Shown: positions 1 through 7,391 of the stretch, one piece after another | Position numbering within the stretch: position 1 is the stretch's first letter | Layout: every line of letters starts with the position of its first letter | Source: Nocardioides zeae | GTDB taxonomy: Bacteria; Actinomycetota; Actinomycetes; Propionibacteriales; Nocardioidaceae | Direction of reading: 5' to 3' | Assembly (NCBI RefSeq): GCF_030818655.1 | Contig: NZ_JAUTAN010000001.1 | Coordinates: forward strand, 1,426,001 to 1,490,000 | DNA: 64,000 nucleotides | Translations under genes and position numbers: made by a program | The notes under the pieces: generated by a model | Database searches by the model: none | The model's input: only the letters and a program-made list of their open reading frames with translations | Told to the model about the DNA's origin: nothing

Positions 1-1092
1 GGCCTGGTGATCGGCACCGCCCTCACCATGGTGTTCGGCGAGCTCGTGCCCAAGAACCTGGCGATCGCGCTGCCGCTGCGCACCGCCAAGGCCACCCAGG
101 GGTTCATGCGTGCGTTCACCGCCGTCATGGCCGGCCCCATCCGCGTGCTCAACGGCTCCGCCAACTCGGCGGTGCGGCGCCTCGGTCTCGAGCCGCAGGA
201 GGAGCTCCGCTCGGCGCGCTCCTCCCGCGAGCTGGCCTCGCTCATCGCCCGCTCGGCGGACCAGGGCACCCTCGACCCCGACACCGCCGAGCTGATGGGT
301 CGCTCGGTCGAGTTCGGCGAGCGCACCGCGGGCGAGATCATGACCCCGCGGGTGCGCACCGACAGCCTGGAGCAGACCGAGCGGGCCAGCGCCGTCATCG
401 CGCTGGCGCGCTCGACGGGCCACTCGCGCTTCCCCGTCCTCGACGCCGAGGAGAACGTGGTCGGCGCCGTGCACGTCAAGCACGCGGTGGGCGTGCCGGT
501 GCACGAGCGGTCCACGACCCGGATCCGCAGCATCATGGCGCCCGCACGCTTCGTGCCGGAGACCCTGCCGCTCGACCCCCTGCTGGCCCTGCTGCGGCGC
601 GACGGGTTCCAGATGGCGGTCGTCGTCGACGAGTACGGCGGGCAGGCCGGCATCGTCACGCTCGAGGACGTCGTCGAGGAGATCGTGGGCGACATCGCCG
701 ACGAGCACGACCGGCTCGGCGCCCGCGCCCGGCAGCGGCGCGACGGCACCTGGTCGCTGTCCGGCCTGCTGCGCCCCGACGAGGTGGAGGACGTCACCGG
801 CATCGAGCTCCCCGAGCACGAGGACTACGACACGGTCGCCGGCCTCGTCGTGCGCGAGGTCGGCCGCATCCCCGTGACCGGCGACGTCGCGGAGGTCCCG
901 GTCCCGGGCCCCACGGGCGAGGACGACGAGCCGCCGCGGGAGCGGCTGGCCGTGCTGACGGTCGAGCACATGGACGGTCTGCGCGTCGACCGGGTCAGCC
1001 TGCGGCTGCTCGACGACGAGCCCGCGACCGAGCAGGAGCGCGAGGTCCGCGGCGTCGCGGACACGCGCACCTTCCGGAAGGAGCAGCGGTGA
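1..1092 (+). CDS. CNNM/CorC-type membrane protein, 5' truncated by window edge
   Basis: The reading frame is already open at base 1, so the true start lies upstream. The visible part begins inside the last membrane segments of the DUF21 (CNNM) domain, with the family motif FGELVPKN near the start. A CBS pair follows (GEIMTPRVR, then VVVDEYGG and LEDVVEEIVGDI) and then a C-terminal CorC/HlyC domain. Such proteins are called hemolysin C-like but are magnesium/cobalt transport or sensing membrane proteins. The stop overlaps the start of the next CNNM gene by four bases (GTGA), so the two are translationally coupled and may form a heteromer. A similar pair occurs at the right end of the window. 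The family is certain; the transported ion is inferred from the family. Confidence 0.93.
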   Translation, partial: GLVIGTALTMVFGELVPKNLAIALPLRTAKATQGFMRAFTAVMAGPIRVLNGSANSAVRRLGLEPQEELRSARSSRELASLIARSADQGTLDPDTAELMGRSVEFGERTAGEIMTPRVRTDSLEQTERASAVIALARSTGHSRFPVLDAEENVVGAVHVKHAVGVPVHERSTTRIRSIMAPARFVPETLPLDPLLALLRRDGFQMAVVVDEYGGQAGIVTLEDVVEEIVGDIADEHDRLGARARQRRDGTWSLSGLLRPDEVEDVTGIELPEHEDYDTVAGLVVREVGRIPVTGDVAEVPVPGPTGEDDEPPRERLAVLTVEHMDGLRVDRVSLRLLDDEPATEQEREVRGVADTRTFRKEQR

Positions 1093-2141
1093 ACGACTAC
1101 GTCGCGGTCGGGGTGGCCGTGCTGCTGCTGGCCCTCAACTTCTTCTTCGTGGGCGCGGAGTTCGCGCTGGTCGCGGCCCGCCGCAGCCAGATCGAGCCCA
1201 TCGCGCAGGGCGGCTCGCGCTGGGCGAAGGTGACGCTCCGCGCCATGGAGCAGGTCTCGGTGATGATGGCGGGCGCACAGCTCGGCATCACCATCTGCTC
1301 CGTGGGCCTCGGCGCGGTGGGCGAGCCCGCCGTGGCCCACCTGCTCGAGCCCGTCTTCGCAGCGGTCGGGGTGCCGGAGGGCCTCGTCTACCCGATCTCC
1401 TTCGCCATCGCGCTCACGGTCGTGGTCTACCTGCACGTGGTGCTCGGCGAGATGATCCCGAAGAACATCGCCCTGGCGTCGCCCGAGCGCGCGGCCGTCG
1501 TGCTCGGACCGCCCCTCATGGTCGTGGTCTTCGTGCTCAAGCCGGTCATCATCGCGCTGAACGCGGTCGCCAACACCACGCTGCGCCTGCTCCGCGTCGA
1601 GCCGAAGGACGAGGTGTCCTCCACGTTCACGCGCGAGGAGGTCGCGGCGCTCGTGGAGGAGTCACGCGGCGAGGGCCTCATCGAGGCGGGGGAGTACGAC
1701 CGTCTCGCCGGCGCCCTCGGCTTCACCGAGAAGCGCGTCGACGCGGTCATCATGCCGCTGGGCTCCCTCGCCACGGTGCCGCGCGGGGCCACGGTGGCCG
1801 ACGTCGAGGACCTGTGCGCCTCCACCGGCTTCAGCCGCTTCCCCGTGCGCGACGGCGACGACCTCGTGGGCTACCTCCACATCAAGGACGTGCTGGAGAC
1901 GGACGAGGAGCGGCGCGGCCGCGTCGTCGACGACAAGTGGATCCGCCCGCTCGCCGGGGTGCGGGCCACCGACCTGCTCCACGACGCACTCGAGGTGCTG
2001 CAGCGCAAGGGTGCCCACATGTCGCGCGTCGTCGACGACGAGGGCCGGGTGCTCGGCCTGGCCACCCTCGAGGACGTGCTGGAGGAGCTGGTGGGCGAGA
2101 TCCGCGACGCCGCCCACGCCGACGAGCCGGCCGTCGGCTGA
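1089..2141 (+). CDS. CNNM/CorC-type membrane protein, second of the pair
   Basis: This 350-residue protein starts at a GTG overlapping the upstream stop. Three or four hydrophobic segments occupy roughly residues 1-140 (DUF21 domain), with the motif LGEMIPKN near residue 120. A CBS pair follows (DAVIMPLGSL, then VVDDEGRVLGLATLEDVLEELVG). It stops soon after the second CBS motif and lacks the full CorC/HlyC C-terminal domain of its neighbour, so the pair is asymmetric: one long and one short subunit. The probable role is divalent cation transport or sensing at the plasma membrane, with nucleotide-responsive CBS domains. The arrangement resembles the M. tuberculosis Rv1841c/Rv1842c pair from memory. 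Family assignment is firm; substrate is inference. Confidence 0.92.
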   Translation: MNDYVAVGVAVLLLALNFFFVGAEFALVAARRSQIEPIAQGGSRWAKVTLRAMEQVSVMMAGAQLGITICSVGLGAVGEPAVAHLLEPVFAAVGVPEGLVYPISFAIALTVVVYLHVVLGEMIPKNIALASPERAAVVLGPPLMVVVFVLKPVIIALNAVANTTLRLLRVEPKDEVSSTFTREEVAALVEESRGEGLIEAGEYDRLAGALGFTEKRVDAVIMPLGSLATVPRGATVADVEDLCASTGFSRFPVRDGDDLVGYLHIKDVLETDEERRGRVVDDKWIRPLAGVRATDLLHDALEVLQRKGAHMSRVVDDEGRVLGLATLEDVLEELVGEIRDAAHADEPAVG

Positions 2142-2155
2142 GCCGGGCGGGTGGC

Positions 2156-2161
2156 TAAGGT
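2156..2161 (+). promoter_or_regulatory. -10 hexamer TAAGGT of a leaderless transcript
   Basis: TAAGGT lies seven bases before a GTG at 2169, which places the expected transcription start on that GTG. This decides the start of the CDP-alcohol phosphatidyltransferase in favour of 2169 over the in-frame GTG at 2151, which would overlap the -10. Confidence 0.5.
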
Positions 2162-2168
2162 GCCGTCC

Positions 2169-2834
2169 GTGGCAGACGAGGTGACCCGCGACGCGAGGGT
2201 GTGGACGATCCCCAACGTCCTGTCGGGTCTCCGCCTGCTCGGCGTGCCGCTCTTCCTGTGGCTGGTCCTCGGGCCGGAGGAGGACGAGCTCGCCCTCCTC
2301 GTGCTCGTCGTCTCGGGCGTCACCGACTTCCTCGACGGCTACCTGGCCCGTCGCCTCGACCAGCGGTCGTCGATCGGCGAGATCCTCGACCCCGTCGCCG
2401 ACCGGCTCTACATCCTGGCGGTGATCATCGGCCTCGGCCTCCGCGAGGTCATCCCCTGGTGGGTGGTCGTGATCCTGCCGTTGCGCGACGCCCTGCTGTG
2501 GGGCCTCGTGCCCTTCCTCCGCACCCGCGGCTACAGCGCCCTGCCGGTGCACTTCCTCGGCAAGGCCGCCACGTTCAACCTGCTCTACGCCTTCCCCCTG
2601 CTCCTGCTCGGCGAGGGCGAGGGGGTCGTGGCGACGCTCGCCCTGGTCTTCGGGTGGGCCTTCACGGTGTGGGGCATCGGCCTGTACTGGTGGGCCGGTC
2701 TGCTCTACGCCTGGCAGGTACGCCGCCTGCTCGCCACCACCGAGCCGCTGCCGCGCGCGAGGCGCGGCGACCGCGACGCGGTGGCCCGGAGCACTTCCGA
2801 GGGCTCCGGCCCCCCGGTGGACGGCCCCCGGTGA
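2169..2834 (+). CDS. CDP-alcohol phosphatidyltransferase (PgsA-like)
   Basis: This integral membrane enzyme of 221 residues transfers a phosphatidyl group from CDP-diacylglycerol to an alcohol, probably glycerol-3-phosphate or a related acceptor. The signature D-x2-DG-x2-AR-x8/9-G-x3-D-x3-D is complete (DFLDGYLARR, then IGEILDPVAD). About six hydrophobic segments follow. The start at GTG 2169 is supported by a -10 hexamer seven bases upstream. GTG 2151 is an in-frame alternative. The position at the head of the DUF881-sbp-DUF881-gcvH-FHA-MerR block matches M. tuberculosis pgsA2 (Rv1822). The acceptor alcohol cannot be fixed from sequence. The stop overlaps the next start by four bases. Confidence 0.9.
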   Translation: MADEVTRDARVWTIPNVLSGLRLLGVPLFLWLVLGPEEDELALLVLVVSGVTDFLDGYLARRLDQRSSIGEILDPVADRLYILAVIIGLGLREVIPWWVVVILPLRDALLWGLVPFLRTRGYSALPVHFLGKAATFNLLYAFPLLLLGEGEGVVATLALVFGWAFTVWGIGLYWWAGLLYAWQVRRLLATTEPLPRARRGDRDAVARSTSEGSGPPVDGPR

Positions 2835-3733
2835 GCGACCGGTCGCCGATCACCCTGCCGCTCCTGGAGCGGGTGGTCCAGCAGTCGCTCGAGGGCGACT
2901 ACGCGCACGTCGCGGCGCAGCGCGCGCGGTCCGGCGGCCCCGCGGGACCCCTGGAGCCGCGGGAGCGCCGTGTCGGCCGCACCGCGGCCGTGGTCGTCGG
3001 GGTGTTCGGGCTGCTCGTCGCCACGGCCGCCGTGCAGACCGAGCGACAGGCCGCGACGGACGAGACCTCGCGCACCGAGCTGGTCGGGCGGGCCAACGAG
3101 GGCCGCGCCCGGCTCGCCGACCTGCAGGACCGGATCGCCGACCTCACGCAGGAGACCACCGACCTGCAGGCCGCCTACGACCGGTCCCTCGAGCAGGAGA
3201 ACGCGGTGGCGTCCGAGGTCGACGCGCTCCGGCTCGCCACGGGGTACAGCGCCGTGACCGGCCCGGGCGTCCGCTTCGTCGTCGACGACGGCGAGGACGG
3301 TGGGGACGACGGTGACAGCGTCGTCGTCGCCCGCGACCTGCGCCAGCTCGTCACCGGCCTCTGGGAGGTGGGCGCGGAGGCCATCGCGATCAACGGCCTG
3401 CGGCTCACCGCGCTCTCGTCGATCACCACGTCCGGCACCGCGATCACGGTCAACCAGCGCTCGCTCGCCCCGCCGTACGTCGTCTCGGCGATCGGCGACA
3501 CGCGGTCGCTGCAGGCGGACTTCGCCGACACGGTCTACGGTCAGACCTTCTTCGCCGTGGTGTCGAGCTTCGACCTGCAGCTCCAGATCGACAACGTGGA
3601 GGCGCTCGAGCTGCCCGCGGGCAGCACCCCGGTGCTCCGCAACGCCCTTCCCGTCGGTGCCGACGCCCCGACGCTCTCCGACCCGACCACGCCGTCCGGC
3701 TCGTCCAGCAGCTCCACGGAGGACACCCCATGA
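2831..3733 (+). CDS. DUF881 family membrane-anchored protein
   Basis: This 300-residue protein starts at GTG 2831, overlapping the upstream stop (GTGA). An N-terminal cytoplasmic tail of about 50 residues precedes one transmembrane helix (VVVGVFGLLVATAAV). A coiled-coil stretch rich in Gln, Glu and Leu follows (around residues 85-125), then the DUF881 globular domain, with YSAVTGPGVRFVVDD and INGLRLTALSSI typical of the family. The C-terminus is a low-complexity Ser/Thr/Pro tail. DUF881 proteins are conserved in Gram-positive bacteria beside sbp and resemble Rv1823/Rv1825. The function is not settled; a cell-envelope or division role is plausible. It is translationally coupled to sbp downstream. 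Confidence 0.9.
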   Translation: MSDRSPITLPLLERVVQQSLEGDYAHVAAQRARSGGPAGPLEPRERRVGRTAAVVVGVFGLLVATAAVQTERQAATDETSRTELVGRANEGRARLADLQDRIADLTQETTDLQAAYDRSLEQENAVASEVDALRLATGYSAVTGPGVRFVVDDGEDGGDDGDSVVVARDLRQLVTGLWEVGAEAIAINGLRLTALSSITTSGTAITVNQRSLAPPYVVSAIGDTRSLQADFADTVYGQTFFAVVSSFDLQLQIDNVEALELPAGSTPVLRNALPVGADAPTLSDPTTPSGSSSSSTEDTP

Positions 3734-4062
3734 TCGCCGCCCTCGGCCTGCTCGTCGGCATCGTGCTCGGGATCGTGCTCGAGCCCGAGGTGCCGCTCGC
3801 GCTGCAGCCCTACCTGCCGATCGCCGTCGTCGCCGCGCTCGACGCGGTCTTCGGCGGCCTGCGCGCCTACCTCGACGGGATCTTCGACGACAAGGTCTTC
3901 GTCGTCTCGTTCGTGAGCAACGTCGTCATCGCCGCCGTCATCGTCTACCTGGGCGACCGCCTCGGCGTCGGCGGCCAGCTGTCGACCGGCGTCATCGTCG
4001 TGCTCGGCATCCGCATCTTCTCCAACATGGCCGCCATCCGCCGGCACGTCTTCCATGCCTGA
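3730..4062 (+). CDS. sbp: Small basic protein family (DUF1290)
   Basis: This 110-residue polytopic membrane protein has three or four hydrophobic segments and the family motif AALDAVFGGLRAYLDG, followed by FDDKVFVVSF. It begins with an ATGA overlap on the preceding DUF881 gene and overlaps the next DUF881 gene by eight bases, so the three are one co-translated unit. The DUF881-sbp-DUF881 sandwich is conserved across actinobacteria (Rv1823-Rv1825). It may form a membrane complex with the flanking DUF881 proteins. The biochemical role is unknown. Confidence 0.92.
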   Translation: MIAALGLLVGIVLGIVLEPEVPLALQPYLPIAVVAALDAVFGGLRAYLDGIFDDKVFVVSFVSNVVIAAVIVYLGDRLGVGGQLSTGVIVVLGIRIFSNMAAIRRHVFHA

Positions 4063-4834
4063 GCCCGAGCCGACCCCGGAGCCCACGCCGGAGCCCACCC
4101 GCGAGCGCGCGACGCCGCCCGGCGTGGCGCGGCTCCGGGACGCGCTCACGCGCCCGTCGCGCAGCCAGGTCGTCGTGGCCGTGCTGCTGGCGGTCGTCGG
4201 CTTCGCGGGCGTCGTGCAGATGCGCACCACCGCGGAGGACGACACCTACTCGGGCTACCGCGAGCAGGACCTCATCGACCTGCTGACGGGTCTCGCGGGC
4301 ACCACCCAGCGCGCGGAGACGGAGATCACCCGCCTCGAGGACATCCGCGACGACCTCCGCTCCTCGACGACGGCCCGCAGCGCCGCCATCGAGGAGGCGC
4401 GCCGCGAGGCGCGCGCCCTGGAGGTGCTGGCCGGCACCGTGCCCGTCGGGGGCCCGGGCATCCGCGTGACCATCGCGGAGGACGCGGGCACGATCCGCGC
4501 CTCGGCGATCGTCGACATGGTCCAGGAGCTCCGCTCGGCGGGCGCCGAGGCCATCGAGATCAACGACCAGGTGCGGCTCGTCGCCGGGTCCTGGGCGATC
4601 CAGGACGGCGACGGCATCGTGGTCGACAGCGTGCCGCTGCGCCCGCCGTACGTCGTCGAGGCGATCGGCACCGCGACCACCCTCGACGGGGCGATGTCGT
4701 TCCCCGACGGACCGACGCAGACCTTCGAGCGGGGGAGCGCGGCGACCGTCGAGGTCGACGAGGTCGACCAGCTCGAGATCGCCTCCACGGTGCCCGACGT
4801 CGCCGAGCCGCAGTTCGCACGCCGCTCCGACTGA
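4055..4834 (+). CDS. DUF881 family membrane-anchored protein (second copy)
   Basis: This 259-residue protein has a PEPEPTPEPTPEPT low-complexity cytoplasmic tail, one transmembrane helix (QVVVAVLLAVVGFAGVV), a coiled coil around residues 85-125 and a DUF881 domain with GGPGIRVTIAED, IVDMVQELRSAGAEAIEIND and RPPYVVEAIG. The domain layout is the same as the copy at 2831-3733, with the small basic protein between them. The ATG at 4055 overlaps the sbp stop by eight bases. The 71 bases to gcvH hold a possible promoter, so the unit probably ends here. Function is unknown beyond an envelope association. Confidence 0.91.
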   Translation: MPEPEPTPEPTPEPTRERATPPGVARLRDALTRPSRSQVVVAVLLAVVGFAGVVQMRTTAEDDTYSGYREQDLIDLLTGLAGTTQRAETEITRLEDIRDDLRSSTTARSAAIEEARREARALEVLAGTVPVGGPGIRVTIAEDAGTIRASAIVDMVQELRSAGAEAIEINDQVRLVAGSWAIQDGDGIVVDSVPLRPPYVVEAIGTATTLDGAMSFPDGPTQTFERGSAATVEVDEVDQLEIASTVPDVAEPQFARRSD

Positions 4835-4905
4835 CGTCACCCACCGCCGTCCGACCGATGACCTAGGGTCGGGCACGACCGCAGCCGATCGACACGAGGA
4901 GCGCC

Positions 4906-5286
4906 GTGTACCCCGACGACCTGAAGTACACCGCCGAGCACGAGTGGGTCCGCACCGGGGACGGCCCGGCCGTGCGGATCGGGGTGACCCACTACGCGCA
5001 GGACGAGCTGGGCGGCATCGTCTACGTCACGCTGCCCGAGGTCGGGGAGACGGTCACGGCGGGCACGCCCTGCGGCGAGCTGGAGTCGCACAAGTCGGTG
5101 AGCGAGATCTACGCGCCCGTCACCGGCGAGGTGGTCGCGGTCAACGAGGCCCTCGACGCCACGCCCGAGGTCGTCAACGCGGACCCGTACGGCGACGGGT
5201 GGCTGTTCGAGGTCGTGCCGGCCGACGCGGACGCGGTGGACGGGCTGCTCGACGCCGCGGCGTACCAGGCCGACCTCCCCGGCTGA
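4906..5286 (+). CDS. gcvH: Glycine cleavage system H protein
   Basis: This is the lipoyl carrier of the glycine cleavage complex. It shuttles the aminomethyl group from GcvP to GcvT and is reoxidised by lipoamide dehydrogenase. At 126 residues it has normal family length. The lipoylation site is Lys63 in [14 protein letters not shown]. The start is GTG 4906, preceded by a good ribosome binding site (GAGGAGC at about 4895-4901). gcvP lies 3.1 kb downstream with its own riboswitch, while gcvT is not in the window, so the pathway genes are split. A strong hairpin directly follows the stop. The assignment is firm. Confidence 0.97.
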   Translation: MYPDDLKYTAEHEWVRTGDGPAVRIGVTHYAQDELGGIVYVTLPEVGETVTAGTPCGELESHKSVSEIYAPVTGEVVAVNEALDATPEVVNADPYGDGWLFEVVPADADAVDGLLDAAAYQADLPG

Positions 5287-5317
5287 GGGGACCGAGGGCT
5301 GGACCAGCCCCGTCCCC
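5287..5317 (+). terminator. Hairpin after gcvH
   Basis: GGGGAC and GTCCCC enclose GGGCTGG/CCAGCCC with a one-base loop, starting at the last base of the gcvH stop. There is no T-tract, as is usual for GC-rich actinobacterial terminators. A promoter for the next gene follows within 20 bases. Confidence 0.65.
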
Positions 5318-5331
5318 GGGCCCCGTTCGGC

Positions 5332-5359
5332 TTGATCGGACCAGCGTGGCTGATAGGTT
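5332..5359 (+). promoter_or_regulatory. garA: Promoter of the FHA gene (TTGATC - 16 bp - TAGGTT, extended -10)
   Basis: TTGATC at 5332-5337 and TAGGTT at 5354-5359 are 16 bases apart, and TGA directly before the -10 gives an extended -10. Transcription should start near 5366, leaving a leader of about 68 bases that begins with a 9-bp hairpin. Confidence 0.55.
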
Positions 5360-5372
5360 CTGACCACCCGAC

Positions 5373-5395
5373 ACCCTCAGCCGCGTGCTGAGGGT
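5373..5395 (+). other. 9-bp hairpin at the 5' end of the FHA-gene leader
   Basis: ACCCTCAGC, loop CGCGT, then GCTGAGGGT form a perfect stem about seven bases after the predicted transcription start. It may stabilise the 5' end or bind a regulator; alternatively it is a remnant terminator. There is no direct evidence for either. Confidence 0.45.
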
Positions 5396-5433
5396 TCGTG
5401 CCATCGACGAAGGACGCTCAGGAGGCCCTCACC

Positions 5434-5937
5434 ATGCCGTTCTGCACAGCCTGCGGTAGGCAGAACCCGGACGACGCCCGGTTCTGCTCCCAGTGCGGCA
5501 CCAAGATGGTGACCTCGGCGCCGAGCGCGGTGTCGGACGCGACGGCGACGATCTCGATCCCGTCGTCGTCGGCCACGGAGAGCTCCGACCGCGCGCTCAA
5601 CGCGGTCGACGCCGCCGCCGTGGACGCCCTGCCGCCGGGCCACGCCCTGCTCGTCGTGCAGCGGGGGCCCGGCGCGGGCAGCCGCTTCCTGCTCGACACC
5701 GACCTCGTGTCCGCCGGTCGCCACCCCGACAGCGAGATCTTCCTCGACGACGTCACCGTCTCCCGTCGCCACGCGGACTTCCGCCGCGACGGGGGAGTGT
5801 TCACCGTCAGCGACGTCGGGAGCCTCAACGGCACCTACGTGAACCGTGACCGCATCGACGAGGTCACGCTCAAGGACGGCGACGAGGTGCAGATCGGCAA
5901 GTACCGGCTCGTCTTCTTCTCGGGCTCGCCGGTCTGA
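5434..5937 (+). CDS. garA: Zinc-ribbon FHA-domain protein, GarA/OdhI orthologue
   Basis: GarA/OdhI is a phospho-switch protein that inhibits 2-oxoglutarate dehydrogenase and tunes glutamate metabolism when unphosphorylated. The ATG at 5434 follows CAGGAGG by nine bases, giving 167 residues. Residues 1-24 form a zinc ribbon (Cys4, Cys7, Cys18, Cys21). Residues 70-160 form an FHA domain with GRH (Arg96), SRRH (Ser110) and LNGTYVN (Asn132). From ALLVV onward it closely resembles mycobacterial GarA. The canonical ETTS phospho-motif of GarA is absent; a Thr/Ser-rich stretch ATATISIPSSS (36-46) occupies the equivalent place and may hold the PknB/PknG sites, which is inference. Gene order matches Rv1827. 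Confidence 0.93.
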   Translation: MPFCTACGRQNPDDARFCSQCGTKMVTSAPSAVSDATATISIPSSSATESSDRALNAVDAAAVDALPPGHALLVVQRGPGAGSRFLLDTDLVSAGRHPDSEIFLDDVTVSRRHADFRRDGGVFTVSDVGSLNGTYVNRDRIDEVTLKDGDEVQIGKYRLVFFSGSPV

Positions 5938-5939
5938 GC

Positions 5940-6689
5940 ATGGCCGCACCCGGCCCGGCCCCGCGCCGGAGCGAGGACGCACCGGCGGGTCGTCTCACCA
6001 TCGGCCAGGTCCTCGACCTGCTGCGTCCGGACTTCCCGGGGATCACGATCCCCAAGATCCGCTTCCTCGAGGACAAGGGGCTCATCAAGCCCGAGCGCAC
6101 CTCGGCGGGCTACCGCAAGTTCTCCGCGCACGACGTGGAGCGGTTGCGGTACGTGCTGGTCATGCAGCGCGACCACTACCTGCCGCTCAAGGTGATCGGC
6201 GAGCACCTGGACGCCATCGACCGCGGCCTCGAGCCACCGCCGATCGAGGGCCTGCAGCCGCAGGTGCCGAAGGTGGCGCTGGCGTCCGACGGCCTCCCCG
6301 GTCCGGAGGAGTTCCGCCGGCGCACCTCCATGCGCCTCACGCGCCGCGAGCTCGTCGAGGTGGCCCGGATCGACGACGCGTTCCTCGCCGTGCTCGAGCA
6401 GTTCGGGCTGGTGCGCGCGAACGCGTCGGGCCACTACGACGCGGAGGACCTCGTCGTCGCCGACACCGCCCGGGAGCTCGACGCGTTCGGCATCGAGCCC
6501 CGGCACCTGCGCGCGTTCCGTGCCGCGGCGGACCGCGAGGCGGGCCTGGTGGAGCAGGTCGTGGCGCCCGTGCGTCGCAGCCGCGACGCCGCGGCGGAGG
6601 CGCGCGCCGCGGACACGGCGGCCCAGATCGCCGCCCTCACGGTGCGCCTCCACGCCACGCTCGTGAAGGCCGCCCTGCCCGACCGCTGA
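5940..6689 (+). CDS. ftsR: MerR-family regulator, FtsR-like
   Basis: This 249-residue protein has an N-terminal winged helix of the MerR type (LTIGQVLDLLRPDFPGITIPKIRF with GLIKPERTSAGYRKFS) followed by a coiled-coil dimerisation helix and a long C-terminal effector region. It has no metal-binding cysteine pattern. The order FHA - MerR - bifunctional nuclease - MerR matches Rv1827-Rv1830. The Rv1828 family includes the Corynebacterium regulator FtsR, which acts on ftsZ. The start ATG is two bases after the FHA stop, so the two are co-transcribed. Assignment to the family is firm; the ftsZ target here is inferred from orthology. Confidence 0.87.
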   Translation: MAAPGPAPRRSEDAPAGRLTIGQVLDLLRPDFPGITIPKIRFLEDKGLIKPERTSAGYRKFSAHDVERLRYVLVMQRDHYLPLKVIGEHLDAIDRGLEPPPIEGLQPQVPKVALASDGLPGPEEFRRRTSMRLTRRELVEVARIDDAFLAVLEQFGLVRANASGHYDAEDLVVADTARELDAFGIEPRHLRAFRAAADREAGLVEQVVAPVRRSRDAAAEARAADTAAQIAALTVRLHATLVKAALPDR

Positions 6690-6727
6690 CGGCGGCGGCC
6701 GCACCGCCCGCGGTTCGGGGGTGCGTC

Positions 6728-6733
6728 TATGGT
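6728..6733 (+). promoter_or_regulatory. -10 hexamer TATGGT of a leaderless transcript
   Basis: TATGGT is followed by seven bases and then GTG 6741. The resulting protein start VREVDVVGVRVEMPSN matches the family N-terminus, which supports GTG 6741 over the ATG at 6729 that lies inside the hexamer. Confidence 0.55.
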
Positions 6734-6740
6734 GGACGTC

Positions 6741-7208
6741 GTGCGCGAGGTCGATGTCGTCGGAGTCCGGGTGGAGATGCCCTCCAACAGTCCGATCGTG
6801 CTGCTGCGCGAGGCGGCTGGGGAGCGGTACCTGCCGATCTGGATCGGGGCCGTGGAGGCCACCGCCATCGCGTTCGCGCAGCAGGGGGTGACGCCGCCCC
6901 GCCCGCTGACGCACGACCTGATGAAGGACCTGCTCGAGGCGACCGGCAACGCCCTGGAGGAGGTGCGCATCGTCGAGGTGCGCGACGGCGTGTTCTTCGC
7001 GCTGCTCGTGCTCGCCTCCGGCGTCGAGGTCAGCGCCCGTCCGTCGGACTCCATCGCCCTGGCGCTCCGCACCGGCTCGCGCATCGTGTGCGCCGACGAG
7101 GTGCTGGACGAGGCCGGTCTCGCCGTCCCCGCCGAGCAGGAGGACGAGGTCGAGAAGTTCCGCGAGTTCCTCGACCACGTGACGCCCGAGGACTTCGAGT
7201 CGGACTGA
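6741..7208 (+). CDS. Bifunctional nuclease family protein (DUF151)
   Basis: This 155-residue protein has the typical start VDVVGVRVEMPSNSPIVLL followed by YLPIWIGAVEATAIAFAQQG and RPLTHDLMKDLLEA. The C-terminus has EVSARPSDSIALALR and ends in an acidic tail. The family is named after a plant nuclease and is nearly universal in actinobacteria at this place (Rv1829). In-vivo function is uncertain; nuclease activity is by homology only. The start is set by the leaderless promoter. It sits between two MerR genes. Confidence 0.9.
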   Translation: MREVDVVGVRVEMPSNSPIVLLREAAGERYLPIWIGAVEATAIAFAQQGVTPPRPLTHDLMKDLLEATGNALEEVRIVEVRDGVFFALLVLASGVEVSARPSDSIALALRTGSRIVCADEVLDEAGLAVPAEQEDEVEKFREFLDHVTPEDFESD

Positions 7209-7227
7209 CCCGGGGTCCAGGTCTGAC

Positions 7228-7246
7228 CCTCAACTTGAGATTGAGG
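7228..7246 (+). promoter_or_regulatory. Inverted repeat CCTCAA-N7-TTGAGG upstream of the second MerR gene
   Basis: Perfect 6-bp arms separated by CTTGAGA lie 23 bases before the -35 of the MerR promoter. The inner CTTGAG also pairs with CTCAA. It is a candidate operator for the FtsR-like or ResR-like MerR protein, possibly autoregulatory (inference). Confidence 0.5.
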
Positions 7247-7268
7247 CTTCTGGTCGGCGTGTCGTGCG

Positions 7269-7297
7269 TTGACCGGGCTACGGGTGCCGCCTACGTT
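7269..7297 (+). promoter_or_regulatory. Sigma-70 type promoter TTGACC - 17 bp - TACGTT
   Basis: TTGACC (7269-7274) and TACGTT (7292-7297) have ideal 17-base spacing and drive the MerR gene at 7392, leaving a leader of about 90 bases with an inverted repeat. Confidence 0.65.
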
Positions 7298-7312
7298 GGA
7301 GCCCTTCGCTGT

Positions 7313-7358
7313 AACTCCACCGTTGTGCTCCGCACGACACCCTTCCCCCAACGGAGTT
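7313..7358 (+). other. Inverted repeat in the leader of the second MerR gene
   Basis: AACTC then CGTTG (7313-7325, with a three-base bulge) pair with CAACG-GAGTT (7349-7358) around a 23-base loop. It could be an RNA hairpin or a protein-binding dyad. It is modest in length, so its significance is uncertain. Confidence 0.35.
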
Positions 7359-7391
7359 GCGACGCGCGGAGGAACCGGAGAAGAGGTCGCA

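Noticed and set aside
4851..4869. A gcvH promoter with TAGGGT and a CCGACC/GGTCGG dyad
   Set aside because: The -10-like hexamer has no -35 at proper spacing and the dyad is short; kept out of the feature list as too weak.
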